Shown: positions 1 to 6,655 of the stretch, piece after piece | Layout: every line of letters begins with the position of its first letter | Numbering within the stretch: the first letter of the stretch is position 1 | From: Acidobacteriota bacterium | GTDB lineage: Bacteria > Acidobacteriota > Blastocatellia > Pyrinomonadales > Pyrinomonadaceae | Direction of reading: 5' to 3' | Assembly (NCBI GenBank): GCA_020853255.1 | Contig: JADYZI010000448.1 | Location: 1-9,198 of the forward strand | Length of the DNA: 9,198 bases | Position numbers and translations under genes: made by a program | The notes under the pieces: model-generated | Database searches by the model: none | What the model was told of the DNA's origin: nothing | The model's input: only the letters and a program-made list of their open reading frames with translations

Positions 1-563
1 ATGCGGTCATTCGCATTGCCGAGGACCAGATGCACAGCGCCATCGCATCGCAATCGAACGGATTCGGCGTTTACAACATTGCCGCAAATTACGACTGGTG
101 CGGCGCATTTGCCTATTGGTGCTGGGAACAGGCGTGTTCGATCAAATCCGTGTCGAATCCATTTGGGCCGAAAAGCTCGGTGCTGTGGTCACCGCAGCGG
201 GCGATCAGCTATGCGATGATGGACTCCACGCCTGTGCAACTGCTCCGCTACTCGGGGTACGACCCAATGGGCGTCGTCAAAGATGCCAGTACGGGAAAGT
301 TCAAAAAGCAGGACTATCGCGATTTTGGCTATAACGGTTCAAGTCTCGAACGCGGGGATATTGTTCTCTACCGAAAGGCCACTTCGAACGACTGGAAACA
401 TGTCTGCCTCGTCCATGACGAAATGCCTCCGATCAGCGGGATGCTCGGTACGATCGACGGCAATCAGGGCGCTAACGCATGCATACAGACGCGAAAGCGC
501 GATATGGACGCTAAGGTCGCCGGGGGCGATCCCTGTCTCGTCTTCGTTCATGCAGCCATTTAA
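1..563 (+). CDS. CHAP-domain cysteine amidase/peptidase (5'-truncated by window edge)
   Basis: The reading frame is open from base 3 with no stop or convincing start, so the gene begins before the window; an in-frame ATG at 30 is only an internal Met. The 186 visible residues match the CHAP (NlpC/P60-like) papain fold. A Trp-Cys-Gly-Ala-Phe motif carries the presumed nucleophile Cys (codon 99-101). It is followed by a Gly-Asp-Ile-Val strand, a His in a His-Val-Cys-Leu-Val strand (codon 399-401) and a Gly-Asn-Gln-Gly turn, the usual position of the third polar residue. Family members cleave peptidoglycan peptides or amide bonds; the substrate here cannot be told. Any signal peptide or wall-binding domain would lie upstream, out of sight. 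The stop TAA at 561-563 is 39 bp from the end of the convergent epimerase gene. The fold assignment is fairly secure, the biological role is not. Confidence 0.75.
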   Translation, partial: AVIRIAEDQMHSAIASQSNGFGVYNIAANYDWCGAFAYWCWEQACSIKSVSNPFGPKSSVLWSPQRAISYAMMDSTPVQLLRYSGYDPMGVVKDASTGKFKKQDYRDFGYNGSSLERGDIVLYRKATSNDWKHVCLVHDEMPPISGMLGTIDGNQGANACIQTRKRDMDAKVAGGDPCLVFVHAAI

Positions 564-602
564 CAGTATTTTATTGGAAGGGCCGGCCGATCATTCACCC
601 GA

Positions 603-1505
603 CTAAGCCAATGCGTGTTCGAGCGCCGGTTTTAGGTCCGTGAACCTGAATTCATATCCGGCGTCTATCGATCGTTTTGGTAGGACCCGCGTCGAATCGA
701 TCAGCAAGGCGTCGCCCATTTCGCCGAAGATCAGGTTGACGGCGAACTCCGGCAGAGGCAGGAATGTAGGGCGGTAAAGGACCGAGCCGAGCGTTTTTGT
801 GAACTCTTCGTTGGTGACGGGATTTGGAGCGACGACATTGACGGCCCCGCGAATGTTGTCGTTCTCGAGGACGAAGTTAAAAATTCCGACGACATCGTCC
901 AGCGAGATCCAGCTCATCCACTGTTTGCCGCTGCCTATCACGCCGCCGACGCCTAGTTTGAACGGCGTCAGCATTGTTGCCAGAGCTCCGCCGTCTTTGG
1001 AAAGCACGATCCCTGTGCGCGACAGAACCGTGCGGATGCCCATGTCCTCGGCCCGCCGCGATTCGGCTTCCCATTCCTTGCAGACCCCGGCAAGAAACGT
1101 ATCGCCCGCCTGGCTCGCTTCGGTCATCACATCATCGCCGCGGTCGCCATAAATACCGATGGCAGAGCCTGAGATGAAAACCTTGGGCTTCGCCTCAAGC
1201 CGGGCGAACGTCTCGATCATCGTCCGCGTTCCAAACACCCGGCTGTCACGGATCGCTTTTTTCTTTTCGTCGCTCCATCGGAGCGGAGCACTTATGGATT
1301 CACCCGCAAGGTGGATGAACGCGTCGAAACCTTCAAGCCGCGGCAGGTCTTCGTCGGCAAAGCCCGTATCGGCGCTCCATTGGATATGCCCGTCGTCCTC
1401 CGCCGTACTTCGCGAAGCAAGCAGCATCTCCCAGCCCTTTTCCTGAAACGACCTTTGCAGGGCCGTGCCGATCAAACCGCTTGCACCTGTAATAAGGATC
1501 CTCAT
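603..1505 (-). CDS. TIGR01777-family NAD(P)-dependent epimerase (YfcH-like)
   Basis: This is a 300-residue extended short-chain dehydrogenase/reductase. The N-terminus carries the Rossmann glycine motif (residues 7-13, Gly-Ala-Ser-Gly-Leu-Ile-Gly). Family-typical segments follow: Phe-Ile-His-Leu-Ala-Gly-Glu near 63-69, Ser-Gly-Ser-Ala-Ile-Gly-Ile-Tyr-Gly at 112-120, and a C-terminal DUF1731 segment from about 254 to 300 including the Val-Leu-Pro motif. Length matches YfcH/SulA-like proteins. Residue Tyr119 sits where the SDR tyrosine is expected, but no Lys follows in a Tyr-x3-Lys spacing, as is common in this family. The natural substrate is unknown. The gene starts 17 bp after the cytochrome c gene, so the two are probably co-transcribed. 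The ATG at 1505 lacks a clear Shine-Dalgarno sequence, but starting there places the Rossmann strand exactly at the N-terminus. Confidence 0.88.
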   Translation of the reverse strand: MRILITGASGLIGTALQRSFQEKGWEMLLASRSTAEDDGHIQWSADTGFADEDLPRLEGFDAFIHLAGESISAPLRWSDEKKKAIRDSRVFGTRTMIETFARLEAKPKVFISGSAIGIYGDRGDDVMTEASQAGDTFLAGVCKEWEAESRRAEDMGIRTVLSRTGIVLSKDGGALATMLTPFKLGVGGVIGSGKQWMSWISLDDVVGIFNFVLENDNIRGAVNVVAPNPVTNEEFTKTLGSVLYRPTFLPLPEFAVNLIFGEMGDALLIDSTRVLPKRSIDAGYEFRFTDLKPALEHALA

Positions 1506-1522
1506 AAACGCGCAGTTCCGGC

Positions 1523-1870
1523 CTATTGGCCGCGCAGATCGCGTCGAACAAAATCGACCATCATTCGCAGTTCGCGCTCAGTGAATTGATTGCGGAACGG
1601 GACCATGCCGTTTCCGCCGTCGGCGATGTGCTGATATATCTGTTCGTCGGTCTTGTATTTGAAATCGCCCTTCCGCAGGTTTGGTATCACGGTGCCGTCG
1701 GACAGCGTCCGCCCCTCGGCCTCAAGGCCGTGGCAGACGGCACAGTTCTGCCGGAAGATCGATGCCTCATACGACTTGCTGTCCGCGATCACGAACTCTT
1801 TCTTTTTCGAACAGCCCCAAACGGCAAACCCCGCGATGACGAATACGGCCAGTAACTTGACTTTCAACAT
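1523..1870 (-). CDS. Lipoprotein c-type cytochrome (mono-haem)
   Basis: This encodes a 115-residue exported haem protein. Residues 1-19 form a short hydrophobic signal segment ending in Val-Trp-Gly-Cys, a loose lipobox that would lipidate Cys20 and tether the protein to a membrane. The haem-binding Cys-Ala-Val-Cys-His lies at 43-47. Met89, in a Gly-Asn-Gly-Met-Val-Pro context, is the likely distal ligand, as in class I cytochromes c (cytochrome_CBB3/C6-like). The C-terminal helix (98-110) closes the fold. It probably shuttles electrons in the periplasm; its partner is not identifiable here. The closest neighbours are an acyl-CoA ligase upstream (51 bp gap) and the YfcH-like epimerase downstream (17 bp gap). 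Neither explains a redox role, so the grouping may be transcriptional only. No clear Shine-Dalgarno precedes the start. Confidence 0.88.
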   Translation of the reverse strand: MLKVKLLAVFVIAGFAVWGCSKKKEFVIADSKSYEASIFRQNCAVCHGLEAEGRTLSDGTVIPNLRKGDFKYKTDEQIYQHIADGGNGMVPFRNQFTERELRMMVDFVRRDLRGQ

Positions 1871-1921
1871 TTACAACAACTTCACGTAATACTTGCGCGC
1901 CGGCAGATGCGCCGACTACAT

Positions 1922-3520
1922 TCAGTGTCCTTTTATTTCTTCGCGTAAGGCGAGCTTCGAGATCTTGCCGGTATTCCCGATCGGCAGCGAACCACGAAAT
2001 TCGACATATCTTGGATATTTATTCGCCGCGAACTTTTCCTTGCACCAGTCAATGAATGCCGCGTCGGACAATTGAGCACCTTCCTTGAGAACGAGGTATG
2101 CCTTTACCTCTTCGCCCATTCTGTCGTCCGGCACGCCGATGACCGCAACAAGCGAAACCGCCGGATGCGTCATGATCATTTCTTCCAGTTCGCGCGGATA
2201 GACGTTGTAGCCGCCGCGAAGGATCATATCCTTTTTCCTATCGACGATCGCAAGATATCCGTCTTCATCTATTATCCCAATATCGCCGGTATGAAACCAG
2301 CCACCGCGGAACGCTTCGGCGGTCGCGTCGGGCCGCTTGTAGTAGCCTTTCATCACATTCGTGCCGCGTATCACGATCTCGCCGCGCTCACCATGCGGCA
2401 CCTCTGTGTCGTTTTCGTCAAAACACTTGACTTCAACGCCAAAGATCGCCTGGCCGACGGTCCCAGGTTTCGACGGTTTTTCAAAGTGATTGAAGGTCGC
2501 AAGTGGTGAAGTTTCGGACAGGCCATAACCCTCGCGCACCTTTACATCGAACTTCTCTTCGAACGCCTTCATAACCTCGACAGGCATAGGAGCACCGCCC
2601 GAGGTGCATACTTTCATATTCTCCCTGATCTTGCTGACGTCGTACCCGGTTTCGTCCACAAATTTGAGAATGGCCCAATACATCGTGGGCACGCCTACCC
2701 AAAAGTTCACCTTTTCTTCCACCATCGCATCGAGCGTCGCCTGCGGCTCAAATCGCGGAAGCAGCACGATGCGGCTGCCTCCATAGATGTGTGTGTTCAT
2801 CTGGACCGTCTGCCCGGTCGTGTGAAACAACGGCAGCGTTATCAGCACGGTCTTTTGTTCACCGTCGGTGAAATCTATCATCGGAAGGTGCGTAAGATAT
2901 GTTGTTGTGGCATTTGAGTAGATGTTCAGATGTGTGAGTTCAGCACCTTTTGGACGGCCGGTCGTGCCGGAGGTGTAAAGGATCGCGCACGTATCATCAG
3001 GTGCGGTAGGATATGCTTCAAATTTATCCGGCTGAGCCGCGATCAGTTGCGGAAGCGTCTTGTGTTCCGGAAATGGCGACGCCGCGGTCAATTCGAGCGG
3101 CAGGACAACAAGGTGCTCGCATGAATCTACATTATCGAACGCTTCTTTGCATGAACGCCCCATCGGCAGCTCCGGCGTTCCTTCAAACACAAACACCGCT
3201 TTTGCTTCTGAATCCCGCAGTTGAAACTCGATCTCGCGGGGCGTAAACAGGACGCAGATTGGCACGACCACTGCCCCGGCCTTCATTATCGCGTAATACA
3301 CGATAGGAAAATATGGCAGGTTCGGGCAATCCAAAGCGACCTTGTCCCCGTGCCCGATACCCATTTCGACCAAAGCATTGGCGACCTTGTTTATCATTGC
3401 GTCAAGCTGGCCGTAGGTCATCCTGACGTCTTTCCAGACGATAGCTTCTCTGTCCGGGGTGAGTTTCGCATTGTGCGTGACGATCGATGCCAGATTCAGG
3501 GTTGTAGCATTCAATGACAT
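1922..3520 (-). CDS. Acyl-CoA synthetase / fatty-acid-CoA ligase (ANL superfamily)
   Basis: This is a 532-residue adenylate-forming enzyme that would activate a carboxylic acid with ATP and load it on CoA. All core motifs are present: the phosphate-binding Tyr-Thr-Ser-Gly-Thr-Thr-Gly-Arg-Pro-Lys-Gly (182-192), Tyr-Gly-Leu-Ser-Glu (332-336), Trp-Phe-His-Thr-Gly-Asp (408-413), the hinge/FACS stretch with Asp-Arg-Lys-Lys-Asp (427-431) and Gly-Gly-Tyr-Asn-Val-Tyr-Pro (436-442), and the C-terminal catalytic lysine Lys519 in Gly-Lys-Ile. Length and motifs fit long- or medium-chain FadD-like ligases, but ANL chain-length and substrate preference cannot be read by eye. No signal peptide is seen, so it is cytosolic or membrane-peripheral. 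It lies 133 bp after nadB with its own candidate -10 box, so it may be separately transcribed. The ATG at 3520 has no obvious Shine-Dalgarno. Confidence 0.9.
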   Translation of the reverse strand: MSLNATTLNLASIVTHNAKLTPDREAIVWKDVRMTYGQLDAMINKVANALVEMGIGHGDKVALDCPNLPYFPIVYYAIMKAGAVVVPICVLFTPREIEFQLRDSEAKAVFVFEGTPELPMGRSCKEAFDNVDSCEHLVVLPLELTAASPFPEHKTLPQLIAAQPDKFEAYPTAPDDTCAILYTSGTTGRPKGAELTHLNIYSNATTTYLTHLPMIDFTDGEQKTVLITLPLFHTTGQTVQMNTHIYGGSRIVLLPRFEPQATLDAMVEEKVNFWVGVPTMYWAILKFVDETGYDVSKIRENMKVCTSGGAPMPVEVMKAFEEKFDVKVREGYGLSETSPLATFNHFEKPSKPGTVGQAIFGVEVKCFDENDTEVPHGERGEIVIRGTNVMKGYYKRPDATAEAFRGGWFHTGDIGIIDEDGYLAIVDRKKDMILRGGYNVYPRELEEMIMTHPAVSLVAVIGVPDDRMGEEVKAYLVLKEGAQLSDAAFIDWCKEKFAANKYPRYVEFRGSLPIGNTGKISKLALREEIKGH

Positions 3521-3558
3521 AAAAGTTCACTTAGCCCGTTTCAGGAAAATTTGCCGAA

Positions 3559-3564
3559 AGTATA
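3559..3564 (-). promoter_or_regulatory. Candidate -10 box for the acyl-CoA ligase gene
   Basis: In the 133-bp gap between nadB and the ligase gene, the minus strand reads TATACT here, a five-of-six match to a sigma-70 -10 box. It would start transcription near 3552, giving a leader of about 30 nt before the ATG at 3520. The best -35 at a 17-bp spacing is CTGAAA, which is weak, so only the -10 half is persuasive. Nothing else gene-like is seen in 3521-3653. Confidence 0.35.
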
Positions 3565-3653
3565 ACCCAATCAGATCAACTTTTCAGAATCCGTGTGCGA
3601 TCCGTTTGCAGAGGCCGCGCAATGCCATGATGAGGGCGTTGAGTATCGAGTGC

Positions 3654-5282
3654 TTACTGTCGTGCGGGCTTCTGCATAGGACGCGCCGGCTCGGCCGGTG
3701 ATGCGGATTTAGGGTCGATACGGCTTGCGGGAAAGATCGATCCGTCACGTTTTTGTACGGAATGCACGCGCCAGGCCTCGCGGGGTTCTGGAAAGTCTGT
3801 TCTAAAATGAGCACCGCGTGATTCTTCACGCCAGAGAGCGGCCTTCGTGACCAGCGTTGCAAGAGTCACGAACTTTCGCGACGATGTGCTCAAATTCGCC
3901 GATGCAATATGATCGAATTCCGTGATCGCCCTCCTGAGCGACTCGCCGTCGCGCAAAATGCCGACGCGTTCCCACATTACGCGTTTTACGCGTTTCCTCA
4001 CGGCTGTCGAGATATCGTGGCTGCCGGCCGCGATCGCGTCAGGAAGAGTAGCATCCGGACAGTTCGACACGTCGGCCGGCCGCTCGGTCACGCATTGGTC
4101 AACAACCGCTGCCTCACCGGCCCGTGCTCCGAAAACAAGGCCTTCAAGCAGGGAATTTGACGCCAGACGGTTTGCTCCGTGCACGCCGGTGCAGCTGACC
4201 TCGCCCGCGGCGTAAAGCCCGGGCACGGTTGAGCGGCCGTGCAGGTCGGTCCGTACGCCGCCCATGCAATAGTGCGAGGCGGGCGAGACGGGAAGAAGAT
4301 CGGAGGTGATATCAAGGCCGTAGAACTTGCAGGTTTCGTAGATCTTTGGAAAGCGTTCTTTGAGAAATTCTCCATCGATCGCTGTCATGTCCAGAAAGAC
4401 ATTGCGCGATCCGGTGCGCCGCATTTCGGCCACGATAGATCGCGAAACAATATCGCGCGGGGCCATCTCAAGCCGCTCGTCATAACGGTCCATGAACCGT
4501 TCGCCCTTAACGTTTCGCAGAACGCCGCCCTCGCCGCGCATCGCTTCGGAGAGGAGGAATCTGGGCGCACCTTCAAGGCTGAGGGCTGTTGGGTGAAATT
4601 GGACAAACTCCATATCCGCCATCTCAGCTCCGGCAAAATATGCCATCGCCATCCCGTCACCGGTCGCGACCGATGGGTTTGTCGTATGTTGGTAAAGCTG
4701 GCCGGCGCCGCCCGTGCAAAGGATCACAGCTTTTGCCCGGATCGAGCGCGGGGCACGCAGGATCGGGTCGAGAAAGCGGACACCGGTGCATCGTCCGCCT
4801 TCGACGATCAAGCTTTCAGTATTTGCAAACGGCAGGAGATTGATGCGCTTTTCGCGGCCGGCGCGAGCGATCAGTGATCGTACGATCTCCTTTCCGGTCG
4901 AATCGCCGTGGGCATGCAAAATTCGCCGGCGAGAATGGGCGGCCTCTTGCGTAAATGAAAGCTTGCCGCCTTCACGGTCGAATTCGATGCCCCAATCTAT
5001 CAGCTCCTTGATGTATTTGGTGCCGTCCGTAACCAGTGTTTCAACTGCCTTGGGGTCACAAAGGCCCGCACCGGCGATCAGCGTGTCTTCTTCATGCAGT
5101 TCCGCGTTATCGTCATCCGAAAGCACCACAGCAACGCCGCCCTGAGCATATTCCGTGTTCGATTCGCTCGCCTTGTCCTTGGTCAGGACAGTGACATTCG
5201 CCCCCGATGCGGCCAACGCAATAGACGCCCGCAACCCCGCGACACCGCTGCCGATAACCACAAAGTCGGTTTCCAGTGACAT
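3654..5282 (-). CDS. nadB: L-aspartate oxidase
   Basis: NadB oxidises L-aspartate to iminoaspartate with FAD, the first step of de novo NAD synthesis; NadA then condenses the product to quinolinate. The 542 residues show the FAD-binding Gly-Ser-Gly-Val-Ala-Gly (11-16), the Ser-Asn-Thr-Glu-Tyr-Ala-Gln-Gly-Gly (41-49) characteristic of the family, and Gly-Asp-Ser-Thr-Gly (126-130). Active-site residues map by alignment to E. coli: His230 (H244), Arg276 (R290), His337 (H351) and Arg372 (R386). The second FAD motif is Gly-Leu-Tyr-Ala-Ala-Gly-Glu (355-361). A helical C-terminal domain follows from about 425. The presence of the aspartate-specific residues favours NadB over a fumarate reductase or succinate dehydrogenase flavoprotein. 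The last ~20 residues (522-542) are Pro/Ala/Lys-rich and probably disordered. nadA and nadC are not nearby in this window. No Shine-Dalgarno precedes the ATG. Confidence 0.95.
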   Translation of the reverse strand: MSLETDFVVIGSGVAGLRASIALAASGANVTVLTKDKASESNTEYAQGGVAVVLSDDDNAELHEEDTLIAGAGLCDPKAVETLVTDGTKYIKELIDWGIEFDREGGKLSFTQEAAHSRRRILHAHGDSTGKEIVRSLIARAGREKRINLLPFANTESLIVEGGRCTGVRFLDPILRAPRSIRAKAVILCTGGAGQLYQHTTNPSVATGDGMAMAYFAGAEMADMEFVQFHPTALSLEGAPRFLLSEAMRGEGGVLRNVKGERFMDRYDERLEMAPRDIVSRSIVAEMRRTGSRNVFLDMTAIDGEFLKERFPKIYETCKFYGLDITSDLLPVSPASHYCMGGVRTDLHGRSTVPGLYAAGEVSCTGVHGANRLASNSLLEGLVFGARAGEAAVVDQCVTERPADVSNCPDATLPDAIAAGSHDISTAVRKRVKRVMWERVGILRDGESLRRAITEFDHIASANLSTSSRKFVTLATLVTKAALWREESRGAHFRTDFPEPREAWRVHSVQKRDGSIFPASRIDPKSASPAEPARPMQKPARQ

Positions 5283-5333
5283 TATGGAAAATGTAGCAGA
5301 TTCCGCACCTTCCCGCTATGATTCACGCCCTGC

Positions 5334-5825
5334 CTAGGCGGCCGTAGTTCCATGATGCTCAGAAGCCTTATAAAGCCCTTCGTACGCGCCCTTTCGCAGG
5401 TCAATGCCGTATTCGGTGTACGCTTTTAAACAGCAAAGCATTTGCCCCCATCCGAAACAATTCAGGTATGAGCTGTCGAGGTCGGACTGCGTTTCCCGCC
5501 AGCCGGTTTCACTTATTCGAACAATGGTGTCGTTGCCGTCAGCCTCGAATTGCATCTCGACGTGAGTGTTAAGCCCTTTTGCCCCTTCCCAGCCGATCTC
5601 GATCCGTTCATTTGGAACGACCTTCTTTACGACGACGGGAAACTTGAGCTTTTCGTCACCGGGATTGTCCGCAAACGCCCACTCGACGGTTGTTCCTTCC
5701 ACCAACGGTGCGCTCGCGCCGCCGTTCGTAAAATAACCGCTCAGCTTTTCCGGGTTGTAAACCGCATCAAAAACCTCCGATATTGGGCGTTGTATCTTTG
5801 TTTGTACTTGAAATCTTAAGTCCAT
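5334..5825 (-). CDS. SRPBCC/AHSA1-domain protein paired with ArsR
   Basis: This is a 163-residue START-like ligand-binding fold (Activator of Hsp90 ATPase homologue 1 type). It begins with a beta strand and helix typical of the family (Ile-x-Arg-Pro-Ile-x-Glu-Val-Phe) and ends with the family signature Trp-x-x-Met-Leu-x-x-Leu-Lys-x-Tyr-x-Glu-Tyr-Gly-Ile-x-Leu-Arg. The frame stays open upstream to an ATG at 5900, but I chose the ATG at 5825: it has a GAGGAG Shine-Dalgarno 7 nt upstream, it removes a Cys-rich N-terminus unlike the family, and it avoids overlap with the divergent arsR gene. Such proteins commonly sit beside an ArsR regulator, as here, and are presumed to bind a small hydrophobic ligand; the ligand is unknown. 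It is probably repressed by the divergent ArsR through the operator inside its promoter. Confidence 0.88.
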   Translation of the reverse strand: MDLRFQVQTKIQRPISEVFDAVYNPEKLSGYFTNGGASAPLVEGTTVEWAFADNPGDEKLKFPVVVKKVVPNERIEIGWEGAKGLNTHVEMQFEADGNDTIVRISETGWRETQSDLDSSYLNCFGWGQMLCCLKAYTEYGIDLRKGAYEGLYKASEHHGTTAA

Positions 5826-5832
5826 CAGATCA

Positions 5833-5838
5833 CTCCTC
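5833..5838 (-). promoter_or_regulatory. Shine-Dalgarno fixing the SRPBCC start
   Basis: The minus strand reads GAGGAG seven nucleotides before the ATG at 5825. This decides the start against the longer in-frame ATG at 5900, which would overlap the arsR coding region. Confidence 0.8.
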
Positions 5839-5858
5839 GTTTGTTGATTTAGGCGATG

Positions 5859-5888
5859 AGTATATGTTATAAAAATACAACATGTCAA
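5859..5888 (-). promoter_or_regulatory. Sigma-70-type promoter of the SRPBCC gene
   Basis: On the minus strand a perfect TTGACA -35 (5883-5888) and TATACT -10 (5859-5864) are separated by 18 bp. Transcription would start near 5852, leaving about 26 nt before the ATG and containing the GAGGAG ribosome site. The -35 lies inside the first codons of arsR, so the two genes share control DNA. Confidence 0.7.
5864..5883. promoter_or_regulatory. Putative ArsR operator (20-bp AT-rich palindrome)
   Basis: The sequence ATGTTATAAAAATACAACAT matches its own reverse complement at 7 of 10 base pairs, with outer arms ATGTT/AACAT perfect. Its core fills the 18-bp spacer of the SRPBCC promoter exactly, overlaps the likely arsR -10 region, and ends at the arsR ATG. 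ArsR-family proteins bind AT-rich dyads of this size and block polymerase at overlapping promoters. Binding by this ArsR is an inference from position and symmetry. Confidence 0.55.
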
Positions 5889-6208
5889 GAAGCAGATCAC
5901 TTGATCTGGTATTTAAAGCCCTTGCAGACGGGCGCCGGCGCAAATTGCTTGATCTATTGAAAGATGAGCCGCGAACGACCGGACAACTGTGCGAAGAGCT
6001 AAAACCGCTTGACCGGTGCACCGTGATGCAGCACTTGGCCGTACTTGAAAAGGCGGGGCTGATATTTGTGCAGAAAAAAGGAAAGTTTCGGTGGAACAAT
6101 TTGGATGTGGCTCCGATCCGCGAGATCTACGACCGCTGGATAAACCAGTATGCGTCGGGAAGTGTCGAACTTCTCGCAAAACTGCACCAGGCGCTCGACA
6201 AAGAATAG
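5882..6208 (+). CDS. ArsR-family winged-helix repressor
   Basis: This encodes a 108-residue DNA-binding regulator. The ArsR/SmtB winged helix spans about 7-75: helix with Phe-Lys-Ala-Leu-Ala-Asp (11-16), Arg-Arg-x-Leu-Leu-Asp-Leu-Leu (19-26), a recognition helix around 44-57 (Asp-Arg-Cys-Thr-Val-Met-Gln-His-Leu), and a beta wing at 60-72. The metal-binding Cys-Val-Cys motif of ArsR/SmtB metal sensors is absent, so metal sensing is unlikely; it fits the subgroup paired with SRPBCC proteins (SdpR-like). It is divergent from the SRPBCC gene and probably represses both itself and that gene. The ATG at 5882 is the only standard start, because an in-frame TAA lies at 5870-5872. There is no Shine-Dalgarno. 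If the TATGTT at 5863-5868 is its -10, its message would be nearly leaderless. Confidence 0.9.
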   Translation: MSRSRSLDLVFKALADGRRRKLLDLLKDEPRTTGQLCEELKPLDRCTVMQHLAVLEKAGLIFVQKKGKFRWNNLDVAPIREIYDRWINQYASGSVELLAKLHQALDKE

Positions 6209-6240
6209 GGCCCGCCAGTTACGACGGGCCCGTTGCCTTT
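6208..6240. terminator. Hairpin between convergent arsR and LysM genes
   Basis: A perfect 7-bp GC-rich stem GGGCCCG/CGGGCCC (6208-6214 with 6225-6231) with a 10-nt loop begins at the last base of the arsR stop codon and sits 14 bp before the LysM gene's end. The rightward T tract (CGTTGCCTTT) is poor and the leftward side has only a short mixed tract, so it may act as a weak bidirectional terminator. Confidence 0.55.
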
Positions 6241-6253
6241 GAATGGCCCACAA

Positions 6254-6637
6254 TTACATCGGGATCTTCAATTCCTGTCCCGGATAGATCTTGTCCGGGT
6301 CTTTCAGGATGTCGCGGTTGTGGTCCCAGATGGCTTTCCACTGAATGCCGTATTTGCTACCGATCTTGGTCAGGTTGTCGCCTGATTCGACGGTGTATGT
6401 GTGCATTCCACCACCGGCGGCGGCGGTTTCGGCGGTTTGAATGTTCAGGATCAGGTCGCCGCCCTTAAATTCGGGATCGATCCTTTCGTACTCATCCCAA
6501 AGCTGTTGTTTTGCTTCCGCGCTCGGTGCGATGCCGGTGACGACCAACGTACCGTTATCGCCTTCGGTCAACTCATAGGTCGTGCCGTTCTGATTCGCAA
6601 GCTCAAGAAGCGATTGATATTTTTCCTGTGCTGACAT
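6254..6637 (-). CDS. LysM protein with BON-like N-terminus (Kbp/YgaU-like)
   Basis: The C-terminal LysM domain (79-126) begins His-Thr-Tyr-Thr-Val-Glu-Ser-Gly-Asp-Asn-Leu and ends Asp-Pro-Asp-Lys-Ile-Tyr-Pro-Gly-Gln-Glu-Leu-Lys-Ile-Pro, very like the end of E. coli Kbp (YgaU), a cytosolic potassium-binding BON-LysM protein. Residues 1-68 contain a strand-turn (Gly-Thr-Leu-Val-Val-Thr-Gly) and helix reminiscent of a degenerate BON domain, joined by an Ala/Gly linker (69-77). There is no signal peptide, as in Kbp. Potassium binding is not shown by sequence; peptidoglycan contact through LysM is the alternative. A strong GGAGG-type ribosome site lies 7-8 nt before the ATG at 6637. The gene follows the two-BON lipoprotein gene by 18 bp, and the pair is very probably one operon. 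The 127-residue length is close to Kbp's 149. Confidence 0.85.
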   Translation of the reverse strand: MSAQEKYQSLLELANQNGTTYELTEGDNGTLVVTGIAPSAEAKQQLWDEYERIDPEFKGGDLILNIQTAETAAAGGGMHTYTVESGDNLTKIGSKYGIQWKAIWDHNRDILKDPDKIYPGQELKIPM

Positions 6638-6655
6638 AGCTAGTTCCTCCCTGGC

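Noticed and set aside
580..590. GGCCGGCC self-complementary stretch between the CHAP and epimerase genes
   Set aside because: Eight-base palindrome with no loop or T tract; not a credible terminator.
4239..4877. 212-codon open frame on the plus strand inside nadB
   Set aside because: Antisense shadow of nadB with no recognisable domain or ribosome site; nadB motifs in the minus frame are unambiguous.
5826..5900. Longer 188-residue version of the SRPBCC protein starting at 5900
   Set aside because: It would overlap arsR and the promoter, has an odd Cys-rich N-terminus, and the inner ATG at 5825 has a GAGGAG site at the right spacing.
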